From AC-49 sp963817035 (GTDB lineage Bacteria; Actinomycetota; Thermoleophilia; Solirubrobacterales; Solirubrobacteraceae), in NCBI GenBank assembly GCA_963817035.1, contig CAWFMM010000004.1:2108001-2172000 (forward strand): DNA of 64,000 nucleotides, read 5' to 3'. Below are positions 55,438 through 63,532 of this stretch, piece after piece. The notes under the pieces are model-generated. The model was not told the origin of the DNA. It was given only the letters and a program-made list of their open reading frames with translations, and did no database searches. Positions within the stretch are counted from its first letter, which is position 1; each line of letters opens with the position of its first letter. The position numbers and the translations under genes were made by a program.

Positions 55438-55465
55438 CCCCGATCAACCCCCCCGGCAATCGGGG
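55438..55465. repeat. Inverted repeat 1 upstream of the relaxase
   Basis: CCCCGAT and ATCGGGG are 14 bases apart, a hairpin of the size seen near nic sites. Confidence 0.5.
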
Positions 55466-55477
55466 CATCCACCCCTC

Positions 55478-55491
55478 GCACCAACTGGTGC
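55478..55491. repeat. Inverted repeat 2 upstream of the relaxase
   Basis: GCACCAACTGGTGC is a perfect palindrome with 6-base arms. A related sequence (GCACAACTGGTGC) recurs at 55796-55808. Confidence 0.5.
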
Positions 55492-55778
55492 ATATCTGTG
55501 CAGCTGTTCAGTGAGGCTCTAGTTGACCTGGGGTTGAAGGTGGCAATCGGGGTTGAGACTGCGGCTTCGGTCGGTGCGTGGCGATGCTGAAGTTGGCTGG
55601 ATGAAGATGAAGCTGGGGGTGTCGGGGACTGAGAAGTGGGCTGAAGCGATTGGGGGCGTGCTGAGGCTGGGATCTAGCGATGCCGGCCCGCACTACGCCA
55701 ACGGGAAGGGTGCGGGCCGGCCATCGGGCGACGCCGCTCCCCGCGATCACGCAAAGCACAAGTCCTGGAACCGCGTGT

Positions 55779-55794
55779 TGCGCAAATCGCGCAA
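55779..55794. repeat. Copy 1 of a 14-bp direct repeat flanking the cargo gene
   Basis: CGCAAATCGCGCAA occurs at 55781-55794 and again at 56305-56318. Copy 1 extends into the inverted repeat TTGCGC/GCGCAA. Confidence 0.5.
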
Positions 55795-55815
55795 CGCACA
55801 ACTGGTGCGCTGAGG

Positions 55816-56295
55816 TCAGTTTCGGCGCGTCTTGTAGCGCGGTGACCCATCAGTCATCGACGCCTCGCCGTCGCTGATGTCCACATAGAGCGCATGGGTT
55901 GTGTCTCGCCACGTCGCGCTCCGCTGGGCGGTGGCGGCGATCCATTCGGCGACATCGGCAAGTACGCGCAGGATGGCCGCCGAGACAACGGCTCGTTGGT
56001 CGGTCGGGACGGCGGAGACCGTGATCGACACCTTGCCCGATGCGTAGTTCCGGCTCGACAGTCCGTTGTAGACGACGTCCAGAGGGGCAACCGGAACCTG
56101 TCCTTGGGCCCATCCTTGGGCGACCATGTAGCGAACCGTGAAGATCCGCTCGACGGCTCCGGCGGCTTCCAGCGCCGCGTCGAGTTGCGACCGCTTGAGC
56201 GGGTACGCCCAGCCCTTCGGGAGCTTCCCCCTGTCGAAGCCGTAGGGCGGATGCTCGTCGCTGTCGACCATTCTCAGCGTTGTATCACCAGACAC
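55816..56295 (-). CDS. Hypothetical protein on the element
   Basis: The 159-residue protein starts at ATG 56295. Segments such as WAYPLKRSQLDAALEAAGAV, SRNYASGKVSITVSAVPTDQ and AAILRVLADVAEWIAATAQR suggest a compact alpha/beta fold. No signal peptide or membrane helix is present. I do not recognise the family. It is flanked by two copies of a 14-bp repeat and lies behind the relaxase region, so it may be cargo. Confidence 0.6.
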   Translation of the reverse strand: MSGDTTLRMVDSDEHPPYGFDRGKLPKGWAYPLKRSQLDAALEAAGAVERIFTVRYMVAQGWAQGQVPVAPLDVVYNGLSSRNYASGKVSITVSAVPTDQRAVVSAAILRVLADVAEWIAATAQRSATWRDTTHALYVDISDGEASMTDGSPRYKTRRN

Positions 56296-56304
56296 GCGAC
56301 GTGT

Positions 56305-56318
56305 CGCAAATCGCGCAA
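56305..56318. repeat. Copy 2 of the 14-bp direct repeat
   Basis: This copy of CGCAAATCGCGCAA lies 10 bases upstream of the start codon of the cargo gene (minus strand). Confidence 0.5.
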
Positions 56319-56368
56319 GGGAGTAGTGGCCGATACGGAATTCGCCGAGGAGGTTGCGGGCTACGCGG

Positions 56369-57262
56369 CTAGTGCGTGCAGGGGGTGTCGCCGGGTGAGG
56401 CGGGGATCGGATCGCAGGTCGTGCCGTCTCGTTCGGTGAGGGTGAGTTTCGGGCGGCTGCCGTCGGCGGGGGGTCGGACCACGAAGATGTAGGCGCCGTC
56501 GTCGTCGGGCTGGAGCCCGATGGTTTGGCGGGTGGTGCCGACGGTGAGGGTCATGGTCTTGGCCTGAGGGCCGGCGTAGCCGGCGACGACGACGCGCATG
56601 TCGGCCTTGGGACATTCTGGGACGTGGCGCAGGCGCTTGCGGGTTTGCGGGGAGACGGTCGGACCGTTGAGGTTGACGCGCTCGCGGCAGCCACCGATTG
56701 GTGTGCCGGGTGCGCCGGTGTAGCCGCTGGCGGGGATCGCGGGGCCGAGGCTGTAGATGACGAACGGCTCGATTGATGTCGAGCACGCGAAGCTGGCCTG
56801 GGAGCCGGGGTTCAGCGGGTGGAAGAGTCCGTCGTCATGAAACACGCCGTCCTGGCCGATGACGCCGAGCGTGCCGTTCTGGGCGCGCCCGACGTAGACG
56901 CACAGCAAGGGAGATGTTGTGGAGGAGTGGTGCGGGATGCTGCTACTCGCTTGGGCGGTCGCGACCGCCCACGGTAGTCCTCCGTCGGGATCAGGCACTC
57001 GGAGATGAGCAAGCGTGAAGCCGTGCGATGTCGAGACGACGACCCCGTGGTGGCGGTCGGCCGGGACTGGCGGTCCAGTGCTCAATAGGCCGGTGGTCGT
57101 CGCTGCGACGGCAGCGCCACCACCGACGAGCACCAGGAGCGCGACCGCGAGACCACGAGAGCGACGCAAACCAGATCGCCGGCGACGCGGCGGCGTGGGG
57201 GTCGTGTCCAGGCGACGCGCGGCATCGTGCAGCGCGCGTTCGAGTTGGGGTAGCCGGGTCAT
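56369..57262 (-). CDS. Single-pass membrane partner of ECF sigma factor (family A)
   Basis: The 297-residue protein starts at ATG 57262, overlapping the sigma factor stop as ATGA. A short cytoplasmic head (RLPQLERALHDAARRLDTTP) is followed by basic residues, one membrane helix (LAVALLVLVGGGAAVAATTT, about residues 38-58) and an outside domain with several Cys. The segments DPDGGLPWAVATA and LLCVYVGRAQNGTLGVIGQD recur in altered form in the protein at 59646, so the two are paralogues. It has the topology of an anti-sigma factor but no HXXXCXXC zinc motif. Confidence 0.8.
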   Translation of the reverse strand: MTRLPQLERALHDAARRLDTTPTPPRRRRSGLRRSRGLAVALLVLVGGGAAVAATTTGLLSTGPPVPADRHHGVVVSTSHGFTLAHLRVPDPDGGLPWAVATAQASSSIPHHSSTTSPLLCVYVGRAQNGTLGVIGQDGVFHDDGLFHPLNPGSQASFACSTSIEPFVIYSLGPAIPASGYTGAPGTPIGGCRERVNLNGPTVSPQTRKRLRHVPECPKADMRVVVAGYAGPQAKTMTLTVGTTRQTIGLQPDDDGAYIFVVRPPADGSRPKLTLTERDGTTCDPIPASPGDTPCTH

Positions 57263-57789
57263 CGCATCTCTCCCAGTGTGTCGCGCAGCGTTCGCAGTCC
57301 ACGACTGACGCGCTGGCGAACCACGCTCGCAGAGCACTCCAGCTGGGCCGCGAGATCGTCGTAGCTGCGCTGTTGTAGGACGCGACCATCGATCGCGTCC
57401 ACCTGTTCGCGAGGAAGCGCGCCGAGCGCCTCAAGCGCCGGCGTTGCGCCGAGCTGATCTATCCGAGCAAGGTCTTCATCGAGCAGCTCGATCGGCTCCA
57501 TCCCAAGGCGACGACGCATCTCGTCGTCGACACGACCACGCTCGAGACTGCGCACCAACACCTTGCGCGCAATCCCGAACAGCCAGCCGCGGGCATCGCC
57601 CAACTGCGGATCAAACCGATCCCTCCCGGCCAGCAACGCGGCGAACGTCTCTGCGGTCAGATCAGCAGCCAGATCCCCACGCCCGACTCGACGAACGAAG
57701 AACCCCAACACCGCATCCTCATGGCACCGGTAGAACGCAGCGAACCCGTCGGCGTTCCCCAAAAGCATCTCAGCGTCCGAACGGGCCAT
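57259..57789 (-). CDS. ECF sigma factor (pair 1)
   Basis: The 176-residue protein starts at ATG 57789. Region 2 shows AFYRCHEDAVLGFFVRRVGR, ADLTAETFAALLAG and ARGWLFGIARKVLVRSLERG. Region 4 shows ALPREQVDAI, YDDLAAQLECSASVVRQRVS and RGLRTLRDTLGEM, a helix-turn-helix that reads the -35 element. It would direct RNA polymerase to a small set of promoters, probably including its own operon, under control of the coupled membrane protein. Confidence 0.92.
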   Translation of the reverse strand: MARSDAEMLLGNADGFAAFYRCHEDAVLGFFVRRVGRGDLAADLTAETFAALLAGRDRFDPQLGDARGWLFGIARKVLVRSLERGRVDDEMRRRLGMEPIELLDEDLARIDQLGATPALEALGALPREQVDAIDGRVLQQRSYDDLAAQLECSASVVRQRVSRGLRTLRDTLGEMR

Positions 57790-57959
57790 GTACGTACTTT
57801 CGAGCTCGCGCGCGAATGTGACAAGGCGATCCGAGCGCCGCAACACTCACGGAGGACACTCGCAGACCACATCGTCGCCAAAATTGTGGCCCCCACGAGC
57901 TATCACCGGCGGATCGTCGGCGCACTTTCGGTCATCGCGCAGAGGAGGAGCCCACCTCA

Positions 57960-58328
57960 GTGCCCAGCCCGCCCTACGATCCTGTCGTGCCTGTAGCACC
58001 CGACGATTGGCGGCGGACGGGTCAAGAACGCTCTTTGCCGCCCGGAACACGACTCGTGTTCACCCGCTATCGAGCCAAGAGCAAGGAGTCGGAGCACGAC
58101 CACTGCGAGTTCTGCTGGGCCAAGTTCATGGACCCGAACTACTCAGAGGAGCACCGCCGCTTCATCTCCGAACACGACGACGTGCTGACCGAGGGCTACG
58201 CGACAACCGAGGAGCAAGAGCGCGGAGCCGGATACCACTGGGTCTGCCCGCCGTGCACGTTGGACTTCGCCGAGGAGTTCCGGTGGAGGGTCGACGGCGG
58301 ACCGGCGGCGCCAAGCGCAGCCAACTGA
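57960..58328 (+). CDS. Small zinc-binding protein
   Basis: The protein has 122 residues from GTG 57960; GTG 57987 would remove nine residues. HDHCEFCWAKFM and YHWVCPPCTLDFAEEFRW give two CXXC pairs about 45 residues apart, a likely zinc site, with a conserved-looking acidic middle (SEEHRRFISEHDDVLTEGYA). No membrane segment. It lies between the first two sigma factor pairs. I do not recognise a named family. Confidence 0.65.
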   Translation: MPSPPYDPVVPVAPDDWRRTGQERSLPPGTRLVFTRYRAKSKESEHDHCEFCWAKFMDPNYSEEHRRFISEHDDVLTEGYATTEEQERGAGYHWVCPPCTLDFAEEFRWRVDGGPAAPSAAN

Positions 58329-58387
58329 TCCCGCCCCGTGCTCCTGATCGCGCCATAGGAGCACTCTCAGCACTGCCGTGCGGCCGG

Positions 58388-58915
58388 TTACGGCGCGCCG
58401 CAGTGTCGACCGATCCCGAACCTGAGCGTCTTTGAGTGGGTGCCGATGCGAAAGGTAAGCGGGACGCAGGCCGACCGGGAACGGATGAGGATGCCGCCGG
58501 CGTAGCCGTTCCATGCATTCGGGGCTGGGTCGCACGTGGCGATCTGAAGTGTGTTGACAGCGGGGAGGCCGTTGCCCCAGGTAATGGCCGCGCGTCCCCG
58601 CCAGGCGTTCGGCAGCGTGACGGTCACTGGGCCTCGACCGGCGTGGACGACGAGCCCGGCCTTGATCCAGCGCAGCCATCTGGGGCCCTTCAACACGGCG
58701 GGCTTACGAAAGTACGAGCGCGGTGCGGACACGCTTCCGCCCAGCACGACGCGATAACCGTCGGACACCGACGCCCATCTCGAAGAACCGATGATGTTGT
58801 CGCACGACACCGTGAGCGGTGCCGACGCCACGGATCGTCCTGACGCCGTGTGACTCGCGAACCCAACCGCCGCGAGAGCGATCGCCGTCAGAGCACACGA
58901 CCGAACGAATCTCAT
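58388..58915 (-). CDS. Secreted protein of unknown function
   Basis: The 175-residue protein has a signal peptide (RFVRSCALTAIALAAVGFAS) and a beta-rich mature part with four Cys (TVSCDNIIG, ATCDPAPN, SACVPLTF, RHCGAP) that could make two disulfides. It may belong to the regulon of the neighbouring ECF sigma factors, but no shared promoter has been identified. Confidence 0.65.
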   Translation of the reverse strand: MRFVRSCALTAIALAAVGFASHTASGRSVASAPLTVSCDNIIGSSRWASVSDGYRVVLGGSVSAPRSYFRKPAVLKGPRWLRWIKAGLVVHAGRGPVTVTLPNAWRGRAAITWGNGLPAVNTLQIATCDPAPNAWNGYAGGILIRSRSACVPLTFRIGTHSKTLRFGIGRHCGAP

Positions 58916-59097
58916 ACTTCGTTATACGACGTGAAGCCGCTCGAGGTTCCCAAGAGTTCCATCGGGACACGATGGGGCATGGCCCTCCGCGTGCCGGTTT
59001 TCGCGAAGCGCAACGCAGGCGGAGATACTGAGACACCGACCGTGGAGGTGGGCGCCTTGCCGTCACAGATGGGGTCGATCGGTCATACAGGGGTTGA

Positions 59098-59646
59098 ATG
59101 GATCTCGAGCGAGTCAGTGATGAGGAGCTGCTGGTGCTGGCCCGCGAGGAGCCGCGCGCGTTTGGCGTGTTCTATGGTCGCCACGTCTATGCGGTTCAGG
59201 GGTACTTTCGTCGCCGGGTGTTCGAGGTCGAGTCGGCGTTTGATCTGACGGCGGAGACGTTCGCTGGGGCGCTGCGAGCGGTGCCGCGTTACGAGCCTCG
59301 GCCGGAGCCGGCGCGCGCCTGGCTGTTCGCGATCGCGCGCAACACGCTGTCGGAGGCGGTTCGTCGCGGGCAGGTGCAGGATCGCGCGCGGCGCGCGCTT
59401 GAGATGGAACCGATGGTGCTCGATGAGACTGACGTGGAGACGCTTGAGCTACTGGTCGAGACGCCGGCGGTCGAGGCGGTGGCGAGCCTGCCCGACGACC
59501 AGCGCGCCGCGGTCATCGCGCGCCATGTTGATGGTGAGCCCTACGAGGAGATCGCTGTACGGCTGGAGTGCTCGCCGAGCGTCGTGCGCCAGCGCGTGAG
59601 CCGTGGATTGCGCACGCTGAGAACCCGATTGCAGGAAGGACGTTGA
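59098..59646 (+). CDS. ECF sigma factor (pair 2)
   Basis: The 182-residue protein has region 2 (AFGVFYGRHVYAVQGYFRRR, FDLTAETFAGALRAVPR, ARAWLFAIARNTLSEAVRRG) and region 4 (SLPDDQRAAVIARHVDGEPY, EEIAVRLECSPSVVRQRVS, RGLRTLRTRLQ). Its region 4 is nearly the same as in the pair-1 factor, so the two may see similar promoters. The stop TGA overlaps the ATG of the membrane partner. Confidence 0.92.
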   Translation: MDLERVSDEELLVLAREEPRAFGVFYGRHVYAVQGYFRRRVFEVESAFDLTAETFAGALRAVPRYEPRPEPARAWLFAIARNTLSEAVRRGQVQDRARRALEMEPMVLDETDVETLELLVETPAVEAVASLPDDQRAAVIARHVDGEPYEEIAVRLECSPSVVRQRVSRGLRTLRTRLQEGR

Positions 59647-60936
59647 TGGCAAGCGAGACTCCGTTCGAGCGGTTGGGGCAGGAACTGGAGGCGGCTGCCG
59701 GGCGTCAGGTGGACCGCGCCAAGGCCGAGGCTCCCCGCACATCTCAGCAGCGGCGGTGGCGCGGCCGGACGTTCGCGGTCGCGATCCTGGCCGTGGTCGT
59801 CGGGGCAGGCGCGGCGGCGTGGGCCGCGACGTCGTTGTTGTCGTCGGGGTCGCCGGTGCCGTTCGTAGACGGCGCACCGATCGCCGGTCGCGCCGAGGGC
59901 GCCCCGATCTCCGGCACGGTCAAGCTCCTGACCAGCAATGTCGCCGATCCGGGCGGCGGGCTGCCGTGGGGACTGCGCTACTGGGAGACCGACCGCAAGT
60001 TCGGGTGTGTCCAGGTCGGCCGCGTGTACGACGGCAAGCTCGGCCAGATCACTGGCGGCAAGGTCTTTCACGAGCTGCGGCTCGGTGTCACCCTCGGTGC
60101 GCTCGGCGGGTGTTTCACGCTCGATGGCAGCGGCCATGCCTTCGTGGCGCTCCACACCGATGCCGAGAGCGGCGCTCAGCCACCAGCGTGCCCCCCCCGG
60201 TGTCCCGATTGGCACCGCGGTCCGCGGGCCAGCAGGCCGCGTCATCCATTGCGTCACGCCAGACGTGACGATCGACTTCGGACTGCTCGGGCCGAATGCC
60301 AGGAGCTTTACCTACCGGATCGCCGGGGAGCAGCAGACAGCGTCGCCGCTGGGTCGCGTAGGGGCATACCTCGTGGTGCAAAAGCACATCGAGCCATTGA
60401 TGCGCGAAGCCGGCTTCCACCACCACAACTCGAAGCTCAACTTCTCCGTCCCGGCCGAGGCGTATGTCGCGCTGACGCCAGCGTCACAGGTGATCCAGCG
60501 GGTCGTCTACGCCGACGGCGTGTGCCGCGTCTACGTCACGACGGCGCGCAAGGGCGCCTGCAACGCGGTGGCTGGCTTCGTACCGATTCCCCAGCCTCAG
60601 GTCGCCGACCTACGGGCTGCGGTACACGCCTTCGCGGCCCCGGCAGGCCAAGGAATCGAGGTGCGCTTCCGCGCACGCCGAGCCGTCATCGACGGCCGCA
60701 GCGCATACGACATCGAGGTCCGACCGGCCGGCGGCCATGCGTTCACCACGGTGGCCTACTCGCGCAATGTCGCGGCGGGCAGCCTCGTCCGCACGACGGT
60801 TCGCCGCTACAACCACCGCCGCGGCGTCTACCTGATCGTCGTGCGCTATCGAACGGTCAGCGCACGGCCAGGGCCATACGCCAGCCTCGTGTACCCAGGG
60901 GTACTGGTCGGACAGACACGCATCAAAATCCCGTAG
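59646..60936 (+). CDS. Single-pass membrane partner of ECF sigma factor (family A), frameshifted
   Basis: The ATG overlaps the sigma stop. A cytoplasmic head (TPFERLGQELEAAAGRQVDR) precedes a membrane helix (FAVAILAVVVGAGAAAWAAT, about residues 43-62) and an outside domain with ADPGGGLPWGLRYWE and GCVQVGRVYDGKLGQITGGK, paralogous to the pair-1 partner. The frame breaks in a run of eight C at 60189-60196; with seven C the reading continues as GVPIGTAVRGPAGRVIHCV and on to the TAG at 60936. The total is 430 codons plus one base. The outside domain is longer than in pair 1. Confidence 0.8.
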
Positions 60937-61132
60937 GCGCGCATCCGAGGCCGCAAGACGGCAAGACAACCCGCCGGGCACCGATCGCGTCGACACCAAC
61001 TCGCTTGTGCGACACCCTCCGCGCGAAGCGCCACACGGCGCTTGGACAGCGTGGTTCCTGTCGGAGTCCTTGTGGAAGCGTCGTTCGTGGTTGTGGGAAC
61101 CTCGCACGGCGGTTGCGCGTTGCAGTCTTGGC

Positions 61133-61690
61133 ATGGCGAACCACGATGACATCCAGGCGCTACGGCGCTCGCTTCGCGAGCCAGCGGCGTTTGACGAGCT
61201 GTTCGTTCGTCATCACGCGTCCATCCGGCGGTATATCCGCGCCCGTCTCGGCGATGACGTCGTGGCTGAGGATCTGGCGGCCGAGACGTTCGTCCGCGCG
61301 TTCGCCGCTCGGGCGCGGTTTCGCGACCAGGGACACGGGGTCCGGGCGTGGCTGTTTCAGATCGCCACGAACCTGCTGCGCGACGAGCTCCGTGCGCGTG
61401 CTCGGCGCGCCCGGTTCGCACCGGACACGAGCGAGGTCGCGCCCCCGGTACTCCCGGCCGATCCGGTATTGGCGGCACAGTTGCGCGAGCTGCCGCGAGA
61501 CCAGCTGGAGGTCCTCCTGCTCTACGCGTGGGCCGACCTCAGCTACGCAGAGATCGCGTTGGCCCTCGGAGTGCGGGTCGGCACGGTTCGCTCGCGACTG
61601 CATCGCGCCCGCGCCCACCTCCAACGGACGCTGACCATCACCGCCGACACCGCGCACCTGCCCCCGCGACCCGAACGGAGCACGACATGA
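61133..61690 (+). CDS. ECF sigma factor (pair 3)
   Basis: The 185-residue protein starts at ATG 61133. Region 2: AFDELFVRHHASIRRYIRAR, AEDLAAETFVRAFAARARF, VRAWLFQIATNLLRDELRAR. Region 4: ELPRDQLEVLLLYAWADLSY, AEIALALGVRVGTVRSRLHR, ARAHLQRTL. It belongs to a different subgroup from pairs 1 and 2 (LHRAR instead of VSRGLRTLR). The stop overlaps the next ATG. Confidence 0.92.
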   Translation: MANHDDIQALRRSLREPAAFDELFVRHHASIRRYIRARLGDDVVAEDLAAETFVRAFAARARFRDQGHGVRAWLFQIATNLLRDELRARARRARFAPDTSEVAPPVLPADPVLAAQLRELPRDQLEVLLLYAWADLSYAEIALALGVRVGTVRSRLHRARAHLQRTLTITADTAHLPPRPERSTT

Positions 61691-62586
61691 CCGGCCTCGA
61701 ACGCCTACGGGCCGCCTACCCGCCGCTGCCCGGCAGCGCGCCGCCGGCTGCAACGGTGGCACGCCTCCAGGCCCTCTACGCCAGCAACGGCGCAGGAACC
61801 GCGCCCGTGCCAAAGCGCCGCCGGTGGCCGTCGCACCGCATCGGGCTGCTCGCGGTCGGTGCGGTGGTCGCGACCGGGACGGCGCTGGCGGCCACGATCG
61901 GCTGGCACCCGGTCCTCGGTTCGGGCGACGGGCCGCGGCCGGTCGCGGCCAACGCGCCGGTGCCCGCCGACCAGCTCGACGCGCTGGCAGTGTTGCGTCG
62001 ACCCCAAACGGCCATCGACCGCGGGCCGATCGTCAGGCTTGCGCTGCGCCACCTGCCCGGTCAGTTCATCACCGGCATTCATACCGACGCGATCCGGGTC
62101 ATCTACCAGAGCCCGCGCGAGCTGGTCGTCCTGATCCCGGCCGAGCACACCGGCCCGAGCATCCCCAACGTGCCACACATCACCCACCGCAATGTCATGT
62201 GTCTGGTGTCGAGTTCCTACGCGCGAGGACGCACGATGGCGCTGCCGTCGGGACACACGTGGTACCTCCCGCAGGGGTACTCCAGCTGGGGCATGCGGTG
62301 CGGCGGACTGGACATGCTGCGCAGCGCGGGGATCGCGACATCGACCACCCCCGACGGCTCCGGCGGCATCAGGGCGGGGCCGCCCACCCACATCACGCTC
62401 CACCGCGTCACCCTGGTCCCCGACGGCGTCGCCCGCGTCACCGTGCGTGTGCCCCACGGCCGCGCGATCACCGTCCCCGTTCACAACAACGTCTACCGCT
62501 ACACAACCCACGACATCCCAATCCAGCTCGGCGCCATCTGGTACGACGCCAACGGGCACCGCATCAACCACCGCCAAAACCCCTGA
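61687..62586 (+). CDS. Single-pass membrane partner of ECF sigma factor (family B)
   Basis: The 299-residue protein has a head of about 45 residues, a membrane helix (IGLLAVGAVVATGTALAATI) and an outside domain. The segment LAVLRRPQTAIDRGPIVRLA recurs in the protein at 62648 as LGVLRRPQTAADRSRATESL, so these two are paralogues, distinct from family A. CLVSSSYARGRTM and MRCGGLDM provide Cys residues. Coupling to the sigma gene suggests an anti-sigma or sensor role, inferred from position and topology. Confidence 0.8.
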   Translation: MTGLERLRAAYPPLPGSAPPAATVARLQALYASNGAGTAPVPKRRRWPSHRIGLLAVGAVVATGTALAATIGWHPVLGSGDGPRPVAANAPVPADQLDALAVLRRPQTAIDRGPIVRLALRHLPGQFITGIHTDAIRVIYQSPRELVVLIPAEHTGPSIPNVPHITHRNVMCLVSSSYARGRTMALPSGHTWYLPQGYSSWGMRCGGLDMLRSAGIATSTTPDGSGGIRAGPPTHITLHRVTLVPDGVARVTVRVPHGRAITVPVHNNVYRYTTHDIPIQLGAIWYDANGHRINHRQNP

Positions 62587-62647
62587 CAACGCCACGCCGC
62601 CCTCCCTTGGCAGTGTCGCGTTGTGCGCAAGGCGACACTCGCTTCGG

Positions 62648-63532
62648 TCACCCAGGGGGGCCGATGGTCGTGTTGTCGGCGTCGAGCCATTGCACGCGGG
62701 ATGGCAATGCCGGGGGTGGCGGAGGCCGGGTTGGCGATCGGTCGCTCGTCGACGGTGCTGGGGTGACCGCTGCGCGGGGCTCGTCGGTGTAGAGGTTCTC
62801 GGTGACCGGGACGTGGTGTGTGATGCCGTCGGGGTAGGTGAGCCGTACCGTCGCGACGCCGTCTGGCACGACGCCGACCGCGTGTCCTTCGACGCCGAAG
62901 ACACCGACGAGGAGACCGTGGGCGCGGATCGCGGCGAGACTTGCGCAAGACCAGGCGTCGGGCGGGATCAGGATGCAGATCGGTTCGAAGCTCTGCGTCG
63001 CGCCGGTCACGGGGTTGATCCCCTTCTGCTGGGAGTAGATCACCGCGTGCTGGCCGTCGGCGAGTGTCACGAGCCGGATCGAGCTGAGCCGCACTCCAGC
63101 GCCCTCAGGGCCAATCGCACGAAGCAACGACTCAGTCGCACGACTGCGGTCGGCAGCGGTTTGCGGCCGACGCAGCACGCCAAGCGTCGTGACCGCCGCG
63201 GTCGGGATCGGCGTCTTGGACGTGCTGGGCGCCGCGGCGCCCGGCCCGCCGAGCATCGGGGTCCAGACTCCGGTCGCGGCCAGCGCTGCAGTCGTAGCCG
63301 CGATCAGACACAGGGCGACAAGGGCGACACGAACACCGACACGCCGGGCATGCCTACCCGGCACGAACGGGAGGTGCCGTTCGACGCGTGGCGGTGCATC
63401 TGTGATGGCGGTGATCCGCGTCCAGAGCGCGTCGCTTTCGATATCGGTTGACCGGGTGGCGTCAGCGAGCGGGTCGTGGGCGCGAAGCAGCGCCAACAGC
63501 GGATCGTCAGCGACGGGCGCCCTGCTGGTCAT
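62648..63532 (-). CDS. Single-pass membrane partner of ECF sigma factor (family B)
   Basis: The 294-residue protein starts at ATG 63532, overlapping the sigma stop at 63529-63531. A head of about 70 residues (LLALLRAHDPLADATRSTDI) is followed by basic residues, a membrane helix (VALVALCLIAATTAALAATG) and an outside domain with LGVLRRPQTAADRSRATESL and CILIPPDAWSCASL. The C-terminus is Pro/Thr-rich and then VQWLDADNTTIGPPG. It converges on the pair-3 partner gene with 61 bases between. Confidence 0.8.
   Translation of the reverse strand: MTSRAPVADDPLLALLRAHDPLADATRSTDIESDALWTRITAITDAPPRVERHLPFVPGRHARRVGVRVALVALCLIAATTAALAATGVWTPMLGGPGAAAPSTSKTPIPTAAVTTLGVLRRPQTAADRSRATESLLRAIGPEGAGVRLSSIRLVTLADGQHAVIYSQQKGINPVTGATQSFEPICILIPPDAWSCASLAAIRAHGLLVGVFGVEGHAVGVVPDGVATVRLTYPDGITHHVPVTENLYTDEPRAAVTPAPSTSDRSPTRPPPPPALPSRVQWLDADNTTIGPPG

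Larger units (their letters stand above)
55259..55815. other. Non-coding region upstream of the relaxase, oriT candidate
   Basis: About 555 bases without a convincing gene. They hold two neighbouring inverted repeats (55438-55465 and 55478-55491) and, on the right, a purine-rich stretch and repeats of CGCAAATCGCGCAA type. oriT sites usually lie close to the relaxase gene, so this is the most likely place. Confidence 0.4.
51850..56295. mobile_element. Remnant of an integrative mobilizable element at tRNA-Gly
   Basis: A tRNA 3' end on the left, an excisionase-like gene, a MobF relaxase, oriT-like inverted repeats upstream of it and one unknown cargo gene are the parts of an actinobacterial integrative mobilizable element. 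I see no integrase, no type IV secretion genes and no duplicate of the tRNA 3' end, so the right border is not fixed; 56295 is the end of the last gene that fits. The element would need a helper for transfer. Confidence 0.5.

Noticed and set aside
51777..56318. A second copy of the tRNA-Gly 3' end marking the right border of the element
   Set aside because: I looked for the T-arm and acceptor sequence to the right and did not find it by eye; a computed search would be needed.
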